NCBI GenBank assembly: GCA_964618215.1
Contig: CAZTZE010000023.1
Location: 1-64,000, forward strand
Reading direction: 5' to 3'
DNA length: 64,000 bases
Source: CG2-30-58-95 sp964618215
Lineage (GTDB): Bacteria > Chloroflexota > Anaerolineae > Anaerolineales > Villigracilaceae
Positions 48,009 to 56,353 of the stretch are shown here, one piece after another. The notes under the pieces are model-generated. The model had not been told where the DNA came from and searched no databases. It saw only the letters and a program-made list of their open reading frames with translations. Both the position numbers and the translations under genes were made by a program. The stretch's first letter is position 1; every line of letters begins with the position of its first letter.

Positions 48009-49001
48009 TTACAGTGGCTTCTTCACGCCCAGCCGCCGCACCATCATGAAATGCACCAGCATGAACGCCGCCGTCGCCAGCGGAATGACGATGACGTGCA
48101 GGGCGTAGAAGCGGCTCAAGGTCGCGTCGGAAACGTCCCAGCCGACGCGCAAAAAGACCAGCGCCAGGTTGCCGATCGCGGGTATCGAACCGGCGATGTC
48201 CGTGCCGACCGTGGTGGCCCAGAAAGCGCGCTGGTCCCAGGGCAGCAGGTAGCCGGTGAAGCCGAAGGCCAGCGTCAGGATGAGTAGCACCACGCCGCTG
48301 AGCCAGTTCAATTCGCGCGGCGGCTTAAAGGCGCCCATGATGAAGACGCGCAGCATGTGGGCGATACACATGACGATCATGGCATTCGCCGCCCAGTGAT
48401 GGATCATGCGGATGGCCGACCCGAAGCGCACCTCGTTCTCGATGAACTGGATGCTGGCGTAGGCCAAATCCGCGCTGGGTTTGTAATAGAAAGCCAGCAT
48501 GATGCCGGTGAGGCCCTGCACGACGAACAGGAACGCGGTTATCCCGCCCAGGCAGTACCACCACATGGTGGCGTACTTTGGCACCGGCTTTTTCAGCATC
48601 TTGGACAGCGGCTCGGAGATCTGGTAACGCTCGTCCACCCATTTTGCTGCCCGCGTCACCAGCGGCGTGAACGGCTTGCGCTGACTCCAGACGGAGGCCG
48701 AGCGGTAGACGCCGTAGACGAAGGCCAGCCCAAATGTGCCGAAGACCAGCCAGCGCGCCAGCGGCGTCCAGATGCTTTCGGCCTCGCCACTGATGTGGCA
48801 GGAGAGGCATGGTTCCAGTTTGGGTGGGGGGATTTCGCTATCTGTGGTCAACGCAGCGCGCTCGACTTCTGACAAGCCCAGCGCGCCGGAGACGACCGCT
48901 GACTGGTAGGCCTCGCCGTGCGTGAAGAGGGCGATGCTCAAGGTCCCTGCCAGAAGCAGCATGGCCAGGCCGGTGAAAATCAACTTACGGGAAAGTCTCA
49001 T
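48009..49001 (-). CDS. cytochrome b N-terminal subunit with an N-terminal haem c motif
   Basis: About 330 residues. Residues 1-25 form a membrane helix or signal. CLSCH (about 68-72, in LEPCLSCHISGEAESIW) is a haem c attachment motif. Another helix (about 83-105) precedes a cytochrome b core of four helices with haem ligands in the MIHHWAANAMIVMCIAHMLRV and RFYALHVIVIPL segments and the GYLLPWDQRAFWATTVGT loop of the quinol-oxidation site. A c-type haem fused ahead of cytochrome b is unusual. The start at 49001 has AGGTGG upstream. Behind it lies a promoter with a TetR-type palindrome. The C-terminal cytochrome b part is a separate gene. Confidence 0.9.
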   Translation of the reverse strand: MRLSRKLIFTGLAMLLLAGTLSIALFTHGEAYQSAVVSGALGLSEVERAALTTDSEIPPPKLEPCLSCHISGEAESIWTPLARWLVFGTFGLAFVYGVYRSASVWSQRKPFTPLVTRAAKWVDERYQISEPLSKMLKKPVPKYATMWWYCLGGITAFLFVVQGLTGIMLAFYYKPSADLAYASIQFIENEVRFGSAIRMIHHWAANAMIVMCIAHMLRVFIMGAFKPPRELNWLSGVVLLILTLAFGFTGYLLPWDQRAFWATTVGTDIAGSIPAIGNLALVFLRVGWDVSDATLSRFYALHVIVIPLATAAFMLVHFMMVRRLGVKKPL

Positions 49002-49040
49002 AGGCCACCTCAACAAAGGGATTTGGGAGTGCGCATGATA

Positions 49041-49073
49041 ATTATACACGACCTACCGAACGGTCGGTAGGGT
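49041..49073 (-). promoter_or_regulatory. promoter with TetR-type operator ahead of the cytochrome b genes
   Basis: On the minus strand a TATAAT (49046-49041) stands 40 bases before the ATG. The palindrome ACCTACCGAACGGTCGGTAG (49051 onward, to 49073) has nine-base arms, a form typical of TetR/AcrR regulators, and covers the -35 position (TACCGA, 49069-49064). The gene for the regulator is not in the window. Confidence 0.7.
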
Positions 49074-49157
49074 GAAATTGTCTCCCCATCATTGTACATC
49101 CTGCGAGAAGAAAAACATACAGACAGAAATCAGGTTAATGTTTGACAATACTCCCAT

Positions 49158-51236
49158 TTATGGTTTAACTTTCAACCTCTCCGCCACCAACTCCGCCACA
49201 TCCTTAACTTGTACTTCCCCGCCATCCGCCTTAGAGGCGTCGGTCAGCATCACCATGCAGAACGGGCAGCCGACCGCCAGGGTCTCTGCGCCGGTGGCTT
49301 TAGCCTCGGCGAAGCGCGCCTTGTTGATGTTCTGCGTGCCGTGCTCCTCTTCCTTCCACATTTGCGCCCCGCCCGCCCCGCAGCAGAAGGACTTGGCCGC
49401 ATGGCGCGGCATTTCGATCAGATCCAATTTAGCTTCTTTCAACAAGTGGCGCGGCGCATCCACGATCTTGTTGTGCCGTCCTAAATAACACGGATCATGA
49501 TAAGTGATGAGTGACGAGGGACTGATCACTGATGACTGATCACTGTTCACTGAAAACTGATCACTGGTGACTGATAACTGGATTTTCCCCGCGCCGATCA
49601 ACTCATTGATCAACTGTGTATGATGCACCACCTCGTAATTCCCGCCGAACGCCGGATATTCATTCTTCAAAGTATGCAAACAATGCGGACAGGTGGTCAC
49701 GATTCGTTTGGGCTTGACCTCATTCAAAATTTCCACATTGGATGTCGCCAGTTCGTTGAACAGGTACTCGTTGCCGGCGCGCCGCGCCGAATCGCCACTG
49801 CACTGCTCATGCTGGCCCAAAACGGCATAATTCACACCTGCCGCGTTCAGGATCCTGGCAAAAGCCTGGGCGGTCTTCTGGGCGCGCACATCCGTGGCTG
49901 GGGCGCAGCCCACCCACCACAGTATCTCCGCCTCCGGGTTCTGCTCGACCGTCGGCACCTTCAGCCCTTCAGCCCACTTCATTCGTTCGGTTGGCGATAT
50001 GTTCCACGGGTTGACCGTGCGCTCCATGCCGCGGAAAGCGGTCTCCAGTTGCTTGGGGAAGGCATTCTCCATCAGCACCAGCGAACGGCGAATGTCCAGG
50101 ATGTCGCGCATCGGCTCGTTGCCCACCGGGCAGATGTCCACGCACGCGCCGCAGGAGGTGCAAGCCCAGATGGCCTCTTCCGGGATGGCGAATTCAGTCA
50201 ATGGGGTATCGGGTAGGGGCGACCCTTGCGGTCGCCCTGAGAGGGCAGGGGTAAACCCTGCCCCTACGGTATTCAACAAATATCTTTTATTGATTTCCAG
50301 CGCAGCCGGCGAAAGCACCTTGCCCGTCCCATACGCCGGGCAGACCTCCTGGCAACGGAAGCACATGATGCACGCATAGGCATCCATGAGCTGCTCCCAG
50401 CCCAGGTCGGCCAGCTTCGAGGCGCCGAACTGCGTCACACTCTCGTCCTCGAAATTCAGCTTGCTCAACTCGCCGATCGAACGCCGCAGCGGCTTGAGCA
50501 GCCAGTTGAGCGGGGTGAAAAAGATGTGGATGTGTTTCGAGTATGGGAAATAGGGGATGAAGGCCAGGATCAGGCCGAGCGCCAGCCAGAAAGCAACATG
50601 TTCTCCGATGACCAGAGCTGCCGGACTCCATCCGGACCATAATCCGGCTGCCGTTGAAGCGAACGGCTGCCATCCGTCAGCATGACCCTCCGCCGCGAGG
50701 GCGAAGGACTCGCCCAGGAAACGAGCGCCGACATGCAGCAGGATAAACGTCCCGACGATGGCCGAATCGCGCCGGATTCCGGAACGCGCTTTCGGGTGGA
50801 GTAAAGTTGATTGGCGCGCGGACAAGTTGACGGGTCGAAAAACGAAGCGGCGGATGAGAAAGAAAATCATCCCGGTCAGCACGCCCACCGAGAGCACGTC
50901 CGCCAGCAGCCGGTAAATATTCCCGATCCCACCGGGGATTTCAAAGCCTGGGATGTAGCCGCGCAGCACATCCACCAGGTTGACCAGTAAGTAGAAGCCA
51001 AATCCCCAGCCGACGAAGGCATGGAACAGGCTGGGCAGTGGGCGGAAACGAAAAACCGGTTGGAAAATGCCGACTTTTGCCAGCACGGCCGGCAGTCGCT
51101 TGAGGACTGGTTTCCAATCCGGTTTGCCTTGCCCGCCTGTGATAATGCCGATCAAACGTTTTACCGCAAAGTAAGTCGCCACCAGGGTAGCGACGACAGC
51201 CAGGGCAAAAAGGGTTTTTTCAACCAGCGTAAGCAT
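49158..51236 (-). CDS. HdrD-like membrane iron-sulfur oxidoreductase
   Basis: About 692 residues: five to six membrane helices (residues about 5-245, narG-gamma-like), 4Fe-4S motifs CIMCFRCQEVCP and CTSCGACVDICP, and two CCG domains. Active-site-like cysteines lie in QHEQCSGDSARR with CPHC, and in KSFCCGAGGAQMW with CPFC; the first has CSG in place of CCG. It is a paralogue of the gene at 45034. Two stretches encoded by repeats interrupt conserved regions: residues about 320-343 and 552-580. I chose the ATG at 51236. The gene is upstream of, and on the same strand as, the cytochrome b/Rieske operon, with its own stop 157 bases before it. Confidence 0.88.
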   Translation of the reverse strand: MLTLVEKTLFALAVVATLVATYFAVKRLIGIITGGQGKPDWKPVLKRLPAVLAKVGIFQPVFRFRPLPSLFHAFVGWGFGFYLLVNLVDVLRGYIPGFEIPGGIGNIYRLLADVLSVGVLTGMIFFLIRRFVFRPVNLSARQSTLLHPKARSGIRRDSAIVGTFILLHVGARFLGESFALAAEGHADGWQPFASTAAGLWSGWSPAALVIGEHVAFWLALGLILAFIPYFPYSKHIHIFFTPLNWLLKPLRRSIGELSKLNFEDESVTQFGASKLADLGWEQLMDAYACIMCFRCQEVCPAYGTGKVLSPAALEINKRYLLNTVGAGFTPALSGRPQGSPLPDTPLTEFAIPEEAIWACTSCGACVDICPVGNEPMRDILDIRRSLVLMENAFPKQLETAFRGMERTVNPWNISPTERMKWAEGLKVPTVEQNPEAEILWWVGCAPATDVRAQKTAQAFARILNAAGVNYAVLGQHEQCSGDSARRAGNEYLFNELATSNVEILNEVKPKRIVTTCPHCLHTLKNEYPAFGGNYEVVHHTQLINELIGAGKIQLSVTSDQFSVNSDQSSVISPSSLITYHDPCYLGRHNKIVDAPRHLLKEAKLDLIEMPRHAAKSFCCGAGGAQMWKEEEHGTQNINKARFAEAKATGAETLAVGCPFCMVMLTDASKADGGEVQVKDVAELVAERLKVKP
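49498..49580. repeat. oligomer-repeat insertion read in frame inside the HdrD-like gene
   Basis: Units such as ACTGATCACTG, GTGATGAGTGAC and CACTGAAAACTGATC repeat here. They encode SVTSDQFSVNSDQSSV and SPSSL between the helix ending LIGAGKIQL and the conserved YHDPCYLGRHNK. The same kind of sequence interrupts the helicase gene at 1301-1373. Confidence 0.8.
50206..50274. repeat. double-palindrome insertion read in frame inside the HdrD-like gene
   Basis: GGGCGACCCTTGCGGTCGCCC and GGGCAGGGGTAAACCCTGCCC, each a near-perfect hairpin, follow one another. They encode VGAGFTPALSGRPQGSPLPD between the two cysteine clusters, where related proteins have an ordinary short loop. Confidence 0.85.
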
Positions 51237-51446
51237 CAGCGCCTCGTCATTTACAGAGTACTGCGTAAATATCTGAACCAAAATCCTGTACTTTTCGAGC
51301 CATTCGATACAGGCAAGTTCATAGGTTTATGCAAGAAGCAGTAGAAATAGGACGGGGGAAGTTTACCACAGGCAGAAACTGGGCGCAATTGGGGGTCAAT
51401 CGCGTTTGATAAGGGTGTGTTTCATTTCAGTTGAACCACTCCCATA

Positions 51447-52622
51447 TTAGATGTGCATCGCGCTCCCCTTCGCTGCGCCAGCCTTTCCCATCCTGCGCAG
51501 CGCCAGCAGCGCAAGCCCGTTGAACACCACCGCCCCCGCCGCGACGGCCGGAAAGCCAAAGCCATACAGCCAGGGCGCCAGCGGAGCGCCGAGGGCGCGG
51601 CCGAGCGAGAGGGAGGCCACGTTGAACGATATCAGCGTGGCGCGGGCTTCGGGCAGCACCTGGGTCATCAGTGATATGATGGTGACCAGCGTGAATTCGA
51701 ACGAAATGTAGAAGAAAAACAGGCCGATCAGCGCGCCGATTTCCGTCCCGCCGATGAACGGCAGGGCTAGCGCGGCCAGGCTGTTGGCGAGCAAGCCAAT
51801 GACGACCGCGCGCGGCTTGCCCAGCCGGTCGGTGAACAGCGCCACCAGCGACTCGCCGCCCAGCTCCGAGATGCCGATCACCGCCGAGGCCGCGCCCAGC
51901 GCGGCGATCTTCAGCCCGAAGGAATCCTCCAGCCAGACACCGAAGATGAGATTAACCATCTCGTTGGCGGTGCTGGCCAAAAGTCCGAGCGAGAGACCGG
52001 CGAGGGCCGGGGCGTGGGTCAGCACGCTGCGAAAGTTTGTCCACAGGCTGTTGTCACCGTTGACCGGCTTCGCCTCTTTGGGCAGCAGCAGGAACAGGCC
52101 GGTGAAAGCCAGGATGCCGAGCAGCGTCAGGAGCGGGAAGGGCGCCATCCAGCCGCCGCGGGCGATGAGGAAACCCATCAGCGGTACGCCGACGATGAAT
52201 CCCAGCGACCAGCCCATCTCGGCGATGGCAACGGCCAGCCCGCGCCGCTCGTAAGGGACGTGATCGCCGAGGTAGGCGTGCATGGACGAGTCGAAAACGT
52301 ATTTGCCGAGCGTGGTCAGGATGAGCGTCAGAGTCAGCGCCGGGAAGGTCGGCCAGAAGACGACCAGCGCCGTGCCGAGGGTGAACAGGCCGAGGCCGAG
52401 GAGCATACCGAACCTGCGCCCGCGGCTGTCGGCGACCGAGGCGGCGAACGGCCCCAGGCCGCCAACCACCGAGCGGGCGGTGAGCGCCAGCGACATGGCG
52501 GCGATATCCACGCCCAGGCCGCGCGCAAAGACCCCCAGGAACGGATAAGCCATCCGGTGCATGGTGTTGAGGATGGTGCGGATGGCGGTGAAGGCGGGCA
52601 GCGGCAGGCGGAGGCGGGTCAA
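51447..52622 (-). CDS. MFS transporter (drug/metabolite efflux-like)
   Basis: 391 residues with about twelve hydrophobic helices. The loop between helices two and three reads ASVADSRGRRFGMLLGLG, the MFS signature A pattern, and helix four starts YLGDHVPYERRGLAVAIAEMGWSLGF. The substrate cannot be deduced. The only start with full homology is a TTG at 52622, and directly upstream is repeat DNA with no ribosome site, so the true 5' end may have been disturbed; an internal ATG at residue 21 is the alternative. Confidence 0.8.
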   Translation of the reverse strand: MTRLRLPLPAFTAIRTILNTMHRMAYPFLGVFARGLGVDIAAMSLALTARSVVGGLGPFAASVADSRGRRFGMLLGLGLFTLGTALVVFWPTFPALTLTLILTTLGKYVFDSSMHAYLGDHVPYERRGLAVAIAEMGWSLGFIVGVPLMGFLIARGGWMAPFPLLTLLGILAFTGLFLLLPKEAKPVNGDNSLWTNFRSVLTHAPALAGLSLGLLASTANEMVNLIFGVWLEDSFGLKIAALGAASAVIGISELGGESLVALFTDRLGKPRAVVIGLLANSLAALALPFIGGTEIGALIGLFFFYISFEFTLVTIISLMTQVLPEARATLISFNVASLSLGRALGAPLAPWLYGFGFPAVAAGAVVFNGLALLALRRMGKAGAAKGSAMHI

Positions 52623-52873
52623 ATGGCTGATGGCTTATGGCTGATGGCGAATGGCTTATAGCGAATGGCTGATAGCGTATGGCTTATGACGGATGGTGGA
52701 GGGAACTTGGCGGCCTCACCTGCACTTGCAGCAGGCCGTCTCGCCCTCGCGTAGCACCTTTGTCGCTCGCGACGAACGGCGGCGGGCTCCCGGCCCGAAC
52801 GGGGTGCAAGTGTCGCATCTTCGCGGTGAATCTTTTTGGTTGCGGTTGGATGCCGCGCGGTGAGAAGTTACAA
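52623..52873. repeat. oligomer array and shared palindrome between two minus-strand genes
   Basis: From 52623 to 52680 units GGCTGATGGCTTAT, GGCGAATGGCTTATA and GGCTGATAGCGTAT repeat. Further on, CACTTGCAGCAGG (52730s) and GGTGCAAGTGTC (52802-52813) with CGGTGAATC form a wide inverted pair that recurs in compact form at 54771-54802. No gene is visible. Confidence 0.65.
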
Positions 52874-54502
52874 TCAGCGGCTGATATCTTCGACGTAATC
52901 AATCGCCCCCTGGCAGACCGGCGTCAGGTGCTGCGAAACGTTTTCCCAAATAAAATCTTCACCAGCATCCTCAGTGTCCTCTATGGCGATCGAAAGACAG
53001 CCTGGCCCGGCGTTATAGTTGACCAGCGTAAATCGCCATAAATTCTCGTAGCTGCTCACTTCCCCAGGCGCTTTTCCAGATATGTTGCGGATGATCGCGC
53101 CGGCCTGTTCGCAATTGGCCAGCAGGGTCTCGGCAAAGATACTGACGCTCAAATCCGCCAGGCGTAAGTCGAGGCCGAGCGGGCAATCGGCGCAGAAGGC
53201 GTCCACGCTGCGCACCAGGGCGCCGCGCAGGGTGGACTGCTCCGAGTCTTTCAGATGGGGATAGCCCTTGCGGCAAACGCTATCCAGCAACACCAGCGGG
53301 CAGAACTGCTCGTAGAATGAAGGGTTCCAGAGCAGGGCCGTATCCGCGCCGTTATCGGTCAACTGCCCCAGGCCGACCTCGGGGATACTCTTGACAATTC
53401 CCGGCCAGAACTGGCTCTCGCGGCTAAAGAGATTCTTGAGCAATTGCGCCGGGATACCGGTATCCTGGGCTACATCGAAAATCAGGTCGTCGAAGCGGTT
53501 CTGCCACTCCGCGACAGCAGTCCGCCCTGCCTCCTGGCCGCAGGGACTGGCCGCCCCGCTCGGCAACAGGCCGCCATCCGGACAGTTGCTGACATCCACC
53601 GCGCCCTGGATGATCAGATTACCGGCCAGGTATTCATAGGGGATGTTCGAGGCCAGGTCTTCCGGCTTTTCAGGCGTCCGCAGCCAGGCTGGGGGGCCGC
53701 CAACCGGAGGGAAGGCTTCCCAAGTTTGGGCGCAGCCAGCCAGGGGAGCGCCCGCCCATTGCGTGCTGAGCACGTCCACGTACCAGCTTTGCCCATCCGA
53801 AGCGTCCTCATTCTCCGCAACCCGCACCAGAGCCTGGTAAGGCTGGCTGCTATCGCCATAACTCGAATATGCCCAGAAATCCACGACGATACTTTCCTCT
53901 CCCGTCGTACCGAGTGGGAGTTTACAGCTTGCACCGCAAGCGAACGGTTCACCATCCAGCCGGCCTTCGATGCCGCGGATCTTCTCATTGGGCAGGGGTT
54001 CTTCAGCGGTCAATACCAGGAGCGGCCGGTTCACACAATGGTTGGTGGATGAGGTCGAGGTACAACCTTCAAGCGACACCCAGACGACCGGCGATGGCAG
54101 GGTCACAGCAATCGTGCGCCTGGCTGGGGCAGATTGGACAAAATGAAGGTAATATCCGGAGCAGTCGGAAGAGAGTTCCCCATCATCGAGTCCTTTACAT
54201 GGTTGAGTGACGGCCCATTTATCGAAAATGTCTTTACCACAAGCTTTGTAGATATCTCTGCCGGTGGGTAAACCTGCGTGGTCAGCGAAGATTTGACAGA
54301 CGACTTTGTCATCCTGCCAGCGCGTCAACCACCATTCGTAGGAGGTGTAATCAACGATCACCGCCGCGACCCGATCCGGACCCGGGGGCGGCGTCGCGGC
54401 AGCCGAGGCGCGTGAGCTCCGCGGGCCGAACGCAAACGCCAGCCCGCTGAAAATCAGGAGGGTCACACCCGTTACCGTTCTAACCCAGAGATGATATTTC
54501 AT
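52874..54502 (-). CDS. secreted protein with a lysozyme/SLT-like domain
   Basis: 542 residues. Residues 1-33 form a signal peptide (TVTGVTLLIFSGLAFAF). The N-terminal 300 residues, rich in Cys, I do not recognise. Residues about 340-510 look like a lytic transglycosylase-type lysozyme fold: DTGIPAQLLKNLFSRESQFW with the catalytic glutamate candidate, EVGLGQLTDNGADTAL, and later FTLVNYNAGPGCL. That would cleave peptidoglycan outside the membrane or simply bind glycan. Several cysteines in the C-terminal half may form disulfides. Neighbouring genes are unrelated. Confidence 0.72.
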   Translation of the reverse strand: MKYHLWVRTVTGVTLLIFSGLAFAFGPRSSRASAAATPPPGPDRVAAVIVDYTSYEWWLTRWQDDKVVCQIFADHAGLPTGRDIYKACGKDIFDKWAVTQPCKGLDDGELSSDCSGYYLHFVQSAPARRTIAVTLPSPVVWVSLEGCTSTSSTNHCVNRPLLVLTAEEPLPNEKIRGIEGRLDGEPFACGASCKLPLGTTGEESIVVDFWAYSSYGDSSQPYQALVRVAENEDASDGQSWYVDVLSTQWAGAPLAGCAQTWEAFPPVGGPPAWLRTPEKPEDLASNIPYEYLAGNLIIQGAVDVSNCPDGGLLPSGAASPCGQEAGRTAVAEWQNRFDDLIFDVAQDTGIPAQLLKNLFSRESQFWPGIVKSIPEVGLGQLTDNGADTALLWNPSFYEQFCPLVLLDSVCRKGYPHLKDSEQSTLRGALVRSVDAFCADCPLGLDLRLADLSVSIFAETLLANCEQAGAIIRNISGKAPGEVSSYENLWRFTLVNYNAGPGCLSIAIEDTEDAGEDFIWENVSQHLTPVCQGAIDYVEDISR

Positions 54503-54843
54503 GTTGCACGCGTGAAAAAAGGACGGCTCACATTATGGTAGCCTACTGGCTCCCATTATATAGCGGATTCTCGCCATAATGCAACTATATCAGCTGGCTG
54601 AGGTTGCGTGTTTAGATGATAGAATGATAACAAGCGTCCGGAAACTAAAAGTTCAACCGGAAATAAACGGAGATAAACGGAGTTTTGATCAGATAAACGG
54701 CAAACGAGCGAAAAAACGTCAAAGCCATCACGTTTATCAGATTATCCCTGTTCATCTCTGTTCACACTTGCACTTGCAGCAGGTGCAAGTGTCCCCGGTG
54801 AATCCGAATTACTGAACGCTCTCTGATATACAAGGAAAAAAAT
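54503..54843. repeat. intergenic stretch with ATAAACGG modules and a TTGCAC palindrome
   Basis: ATAAACGG occurs at least three times between 54660 and 54710, and CGTTTATCAG, ATTATCCCTG and TTCATCTCTGTTC follow in inverted sense, resembling the inner part of the foldback element at 7431. CACTTGCAGCAGGTGCAAGTG at about 54772-54792 is a palindrome shared with 52730-52815. I see no gene in these 341 bases. Confidence 0.6.
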
Positions 54844-55596
54844 ATGCTGAAACGCAACGTGATTTTTTTGATGACCCTGCTGGCAATTTCCGCCTGTTCC
54901 AAGCCGGCAGCGCCCCTCCCTGCTCCGGCTGCCACTTCCACTGGGGCACCAACGGCTGCCGCCACTTTGCCGCCTACGCTGACGCCAATCCCCACGTTGA
55001 CATCCACTCCGACGCTCACCCCCAGCCCGACGCCATTTGTGCCGTTTAACGTCACAGCCATGGTGGACAATCTCAATATCCGTACCAATCCGGGCTATTT
55101 ATTCCCCGTCATTCGCATGTATAAACAAGGGACGACATTCAGCGTGCTGGGCAAGGCCCCCGGCGGCGAGTGGTTCTACGTCCGGGCGCCGGAAAATATC
55201 GAAGGCTGGGTGTTTGGGATGTTGCTGGAGAACGATGAAGACCTGCAGGCCGCGCCGGTCAGCGAACCAAAGGATGTGCAGGTCGTCAGAGGCCGGGTGA
55301 CGGATGCGCAAGGGACACCCATCCGCGGAATCGGATTTGCCATTGTGCAGGGCGCCGGTGAACGTCCGCCCCGCAATGACGCTGTAACGGATGCCAATGG
55401 CGAGTTCTTTGCCTTCATGCCTGTCACGGTAAGCGGCGAATGGGTAGTTTCCTTTACTTCCATTGCCTGTACAAGCAACGTGTGGAAAGATAATAATTGC
55501 AGTTTTTACAAGGATGAGTATAAAGGCAACGTCGAACCCCCGACGATAACCATCACGCTGCCGCAGAATGAGTTGCTGGTGTTTACGTGGAAGTGA
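54844..55596 (+). CDS. SH3b lipoprotein with carboxypeptidase-regulatory-like domain
   Basis: The 250-residue protein has a lipoprotein signal (LLAISACSKP), a Pro/Thr linker of repeated PTLTP units (residues about 20-62), a bacterial SH3 domain (VDNLNIRTNPGYLFPVIRMY, WFYVRAPENIEGWVFGMLL, about 66-125) and a C-terminal beta domain (GRVTDAQGTPIRGIGFAIVQ, DANGEFFAFMPVTVSGEWVV) of the carboxypeptidase regulatory type. It is likely a surface protein that binds cell-wall or extracellular polymers. The linker style matches the M1 peptidases at 14602 and 16280. Confidence 0.85.
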   Translation: MLKRNVIFLMTLLAISACSKPAAPLPAPAATSTGAPTAAATLPPTLTPIPTLTSTPTLTPSPTPFVPFNVTAMVDNLNIRTNPGYLFPVIRMYKQGTTFSVLGKAPGGEWFYVRAPENIEGWVFGMLLENDEDLQAAPVSEPKDVQVVRGRVTDAQGTPIRGIGFAIVQGAGERPPRNDAVTDANGEFFAFMPVTVSGEWVVSFTSIACTSNVWKDNNCSFYKDEYKGNVEPPTITITLPQNELLVFTWK

Positions 55597-55736
55597 TTAC
55601 GTACATTCGCGGCGCACCACCCCTCACGCCGGGACCGGGCCTGGAGAGGCTCGAAGGCGTTGAAAGTTGAAGGTCAGAAGGCCACAGGAAGTGATACAAT
55701 TTAACGCAATAAAGGCGTAAAGAAAGAGAGACTGCT

Positions 55737-55976
55737 ATGCCTGAAAAATTACTGGAGCGGGTTGAAATCAACCCCGCCGTGATGCTCGGCAAGCCCGTCA
55801 TCAAGGGCACGCGCATCCCGGTTGAGTTGATCTTGCTCAAACTGAGCGAAGGCGCAACCGAGAGCGACTTGCTGGATGCCTATCCCCGCCTGACCAAACT
55901 CGATATTCGGGCGGCGTTGGCGTATGCTGCCAGTTCGCTGGCGCATGAGACGATCCTCCTACAGACTGCGGCATGA
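55737..55976 (+). CDS. DUF433 antitoxin, second pair
   Basis: 79 residues with the DUF433 core: INPAVMLGKPVIKGTRIPVELILLKL, then LLDAYPRLTKLDIRAALAYAA. It is shorter than the first DUF433 protein (25922) and only distantly similar. TGATACAAT, an extended -10 element, lies at 55692-55700, about 37 bases upstream of the ATG. The stop overlaps the toxin gene by four bases. Confidence 0.92.
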   Translation: MPEKLLERVEINPAVMLGKPVIKGTRIPVELILLKLSEGATESDLLDAYPRLTKLDIRAALAYAASSLAHETILLQTAA

Positions 55977-56353
55977 CCCCGGCTGACCTGCGTTTTCTCG
56001 CCGATGAGAGTTGCGATTTTGCCGTTGTCCGCGCTTTACGGGCAAAAGGTTATGATGTTACGGCTGTCAGCGAATATACTCGCAGGTCGGTTGACAGCAA
56101 ATTGATCGAGCAGGCCCATCGGGAGAACCGCATTTTGCTGACAGAAGATAAGGATTTTGGCTGGCTGGTGTTTGCCAGCCATTCTGTTTCTGCGGGCGTG
56201 ATTCTAATCCGCTTTCCGGGAAATGCCCGTAAAAAATTGGGCCCGTCTGTCGTGGAATTGGTCGAACAGAAGGGCGGGGAACTCAAAGAAGCGTTTGTCG
56301 TCATCCAGCCGGGGCAGGTGCGTTTTAGCCAAAAGGGAGCGAAAAGCCTATGA
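55973..56353 (+). CDS. DUF5615 PIN-like toxin, second pair
   Basis: The 126-residue protein has the DUF5615 pattern: LRFLADESCDFAVVRALRAKGYDVTAVSE, then ENRILLTEDKDFGWLVFAS and a late GGELKEAFVVIQPGQVRF. The acidic residues of ADES and TEDKDFG match the proposed nuclease centre. It overlaps the antitoxin upstream and a small gene downstream by four bases each, so three genes are translationally coupled. Confidence 0.9.
   Translation: MTPADLRFLADESCDFAVVRALRAKGYDVTAVSEYTRRSVDSKLIEQAHRENRILLTEDKDFGWLVFASHSVSAGVILIRFPGNARKKLGPSVVELVEQKGGELKEAFVVIQPGQVRFSQKGAKSL

Noticed and set aside
47733..48287. Reading frames running through the N stretch.
   Set aside because: They contain undetermined residues and repeat units only; the gap is an assembly artefact of unknown length.
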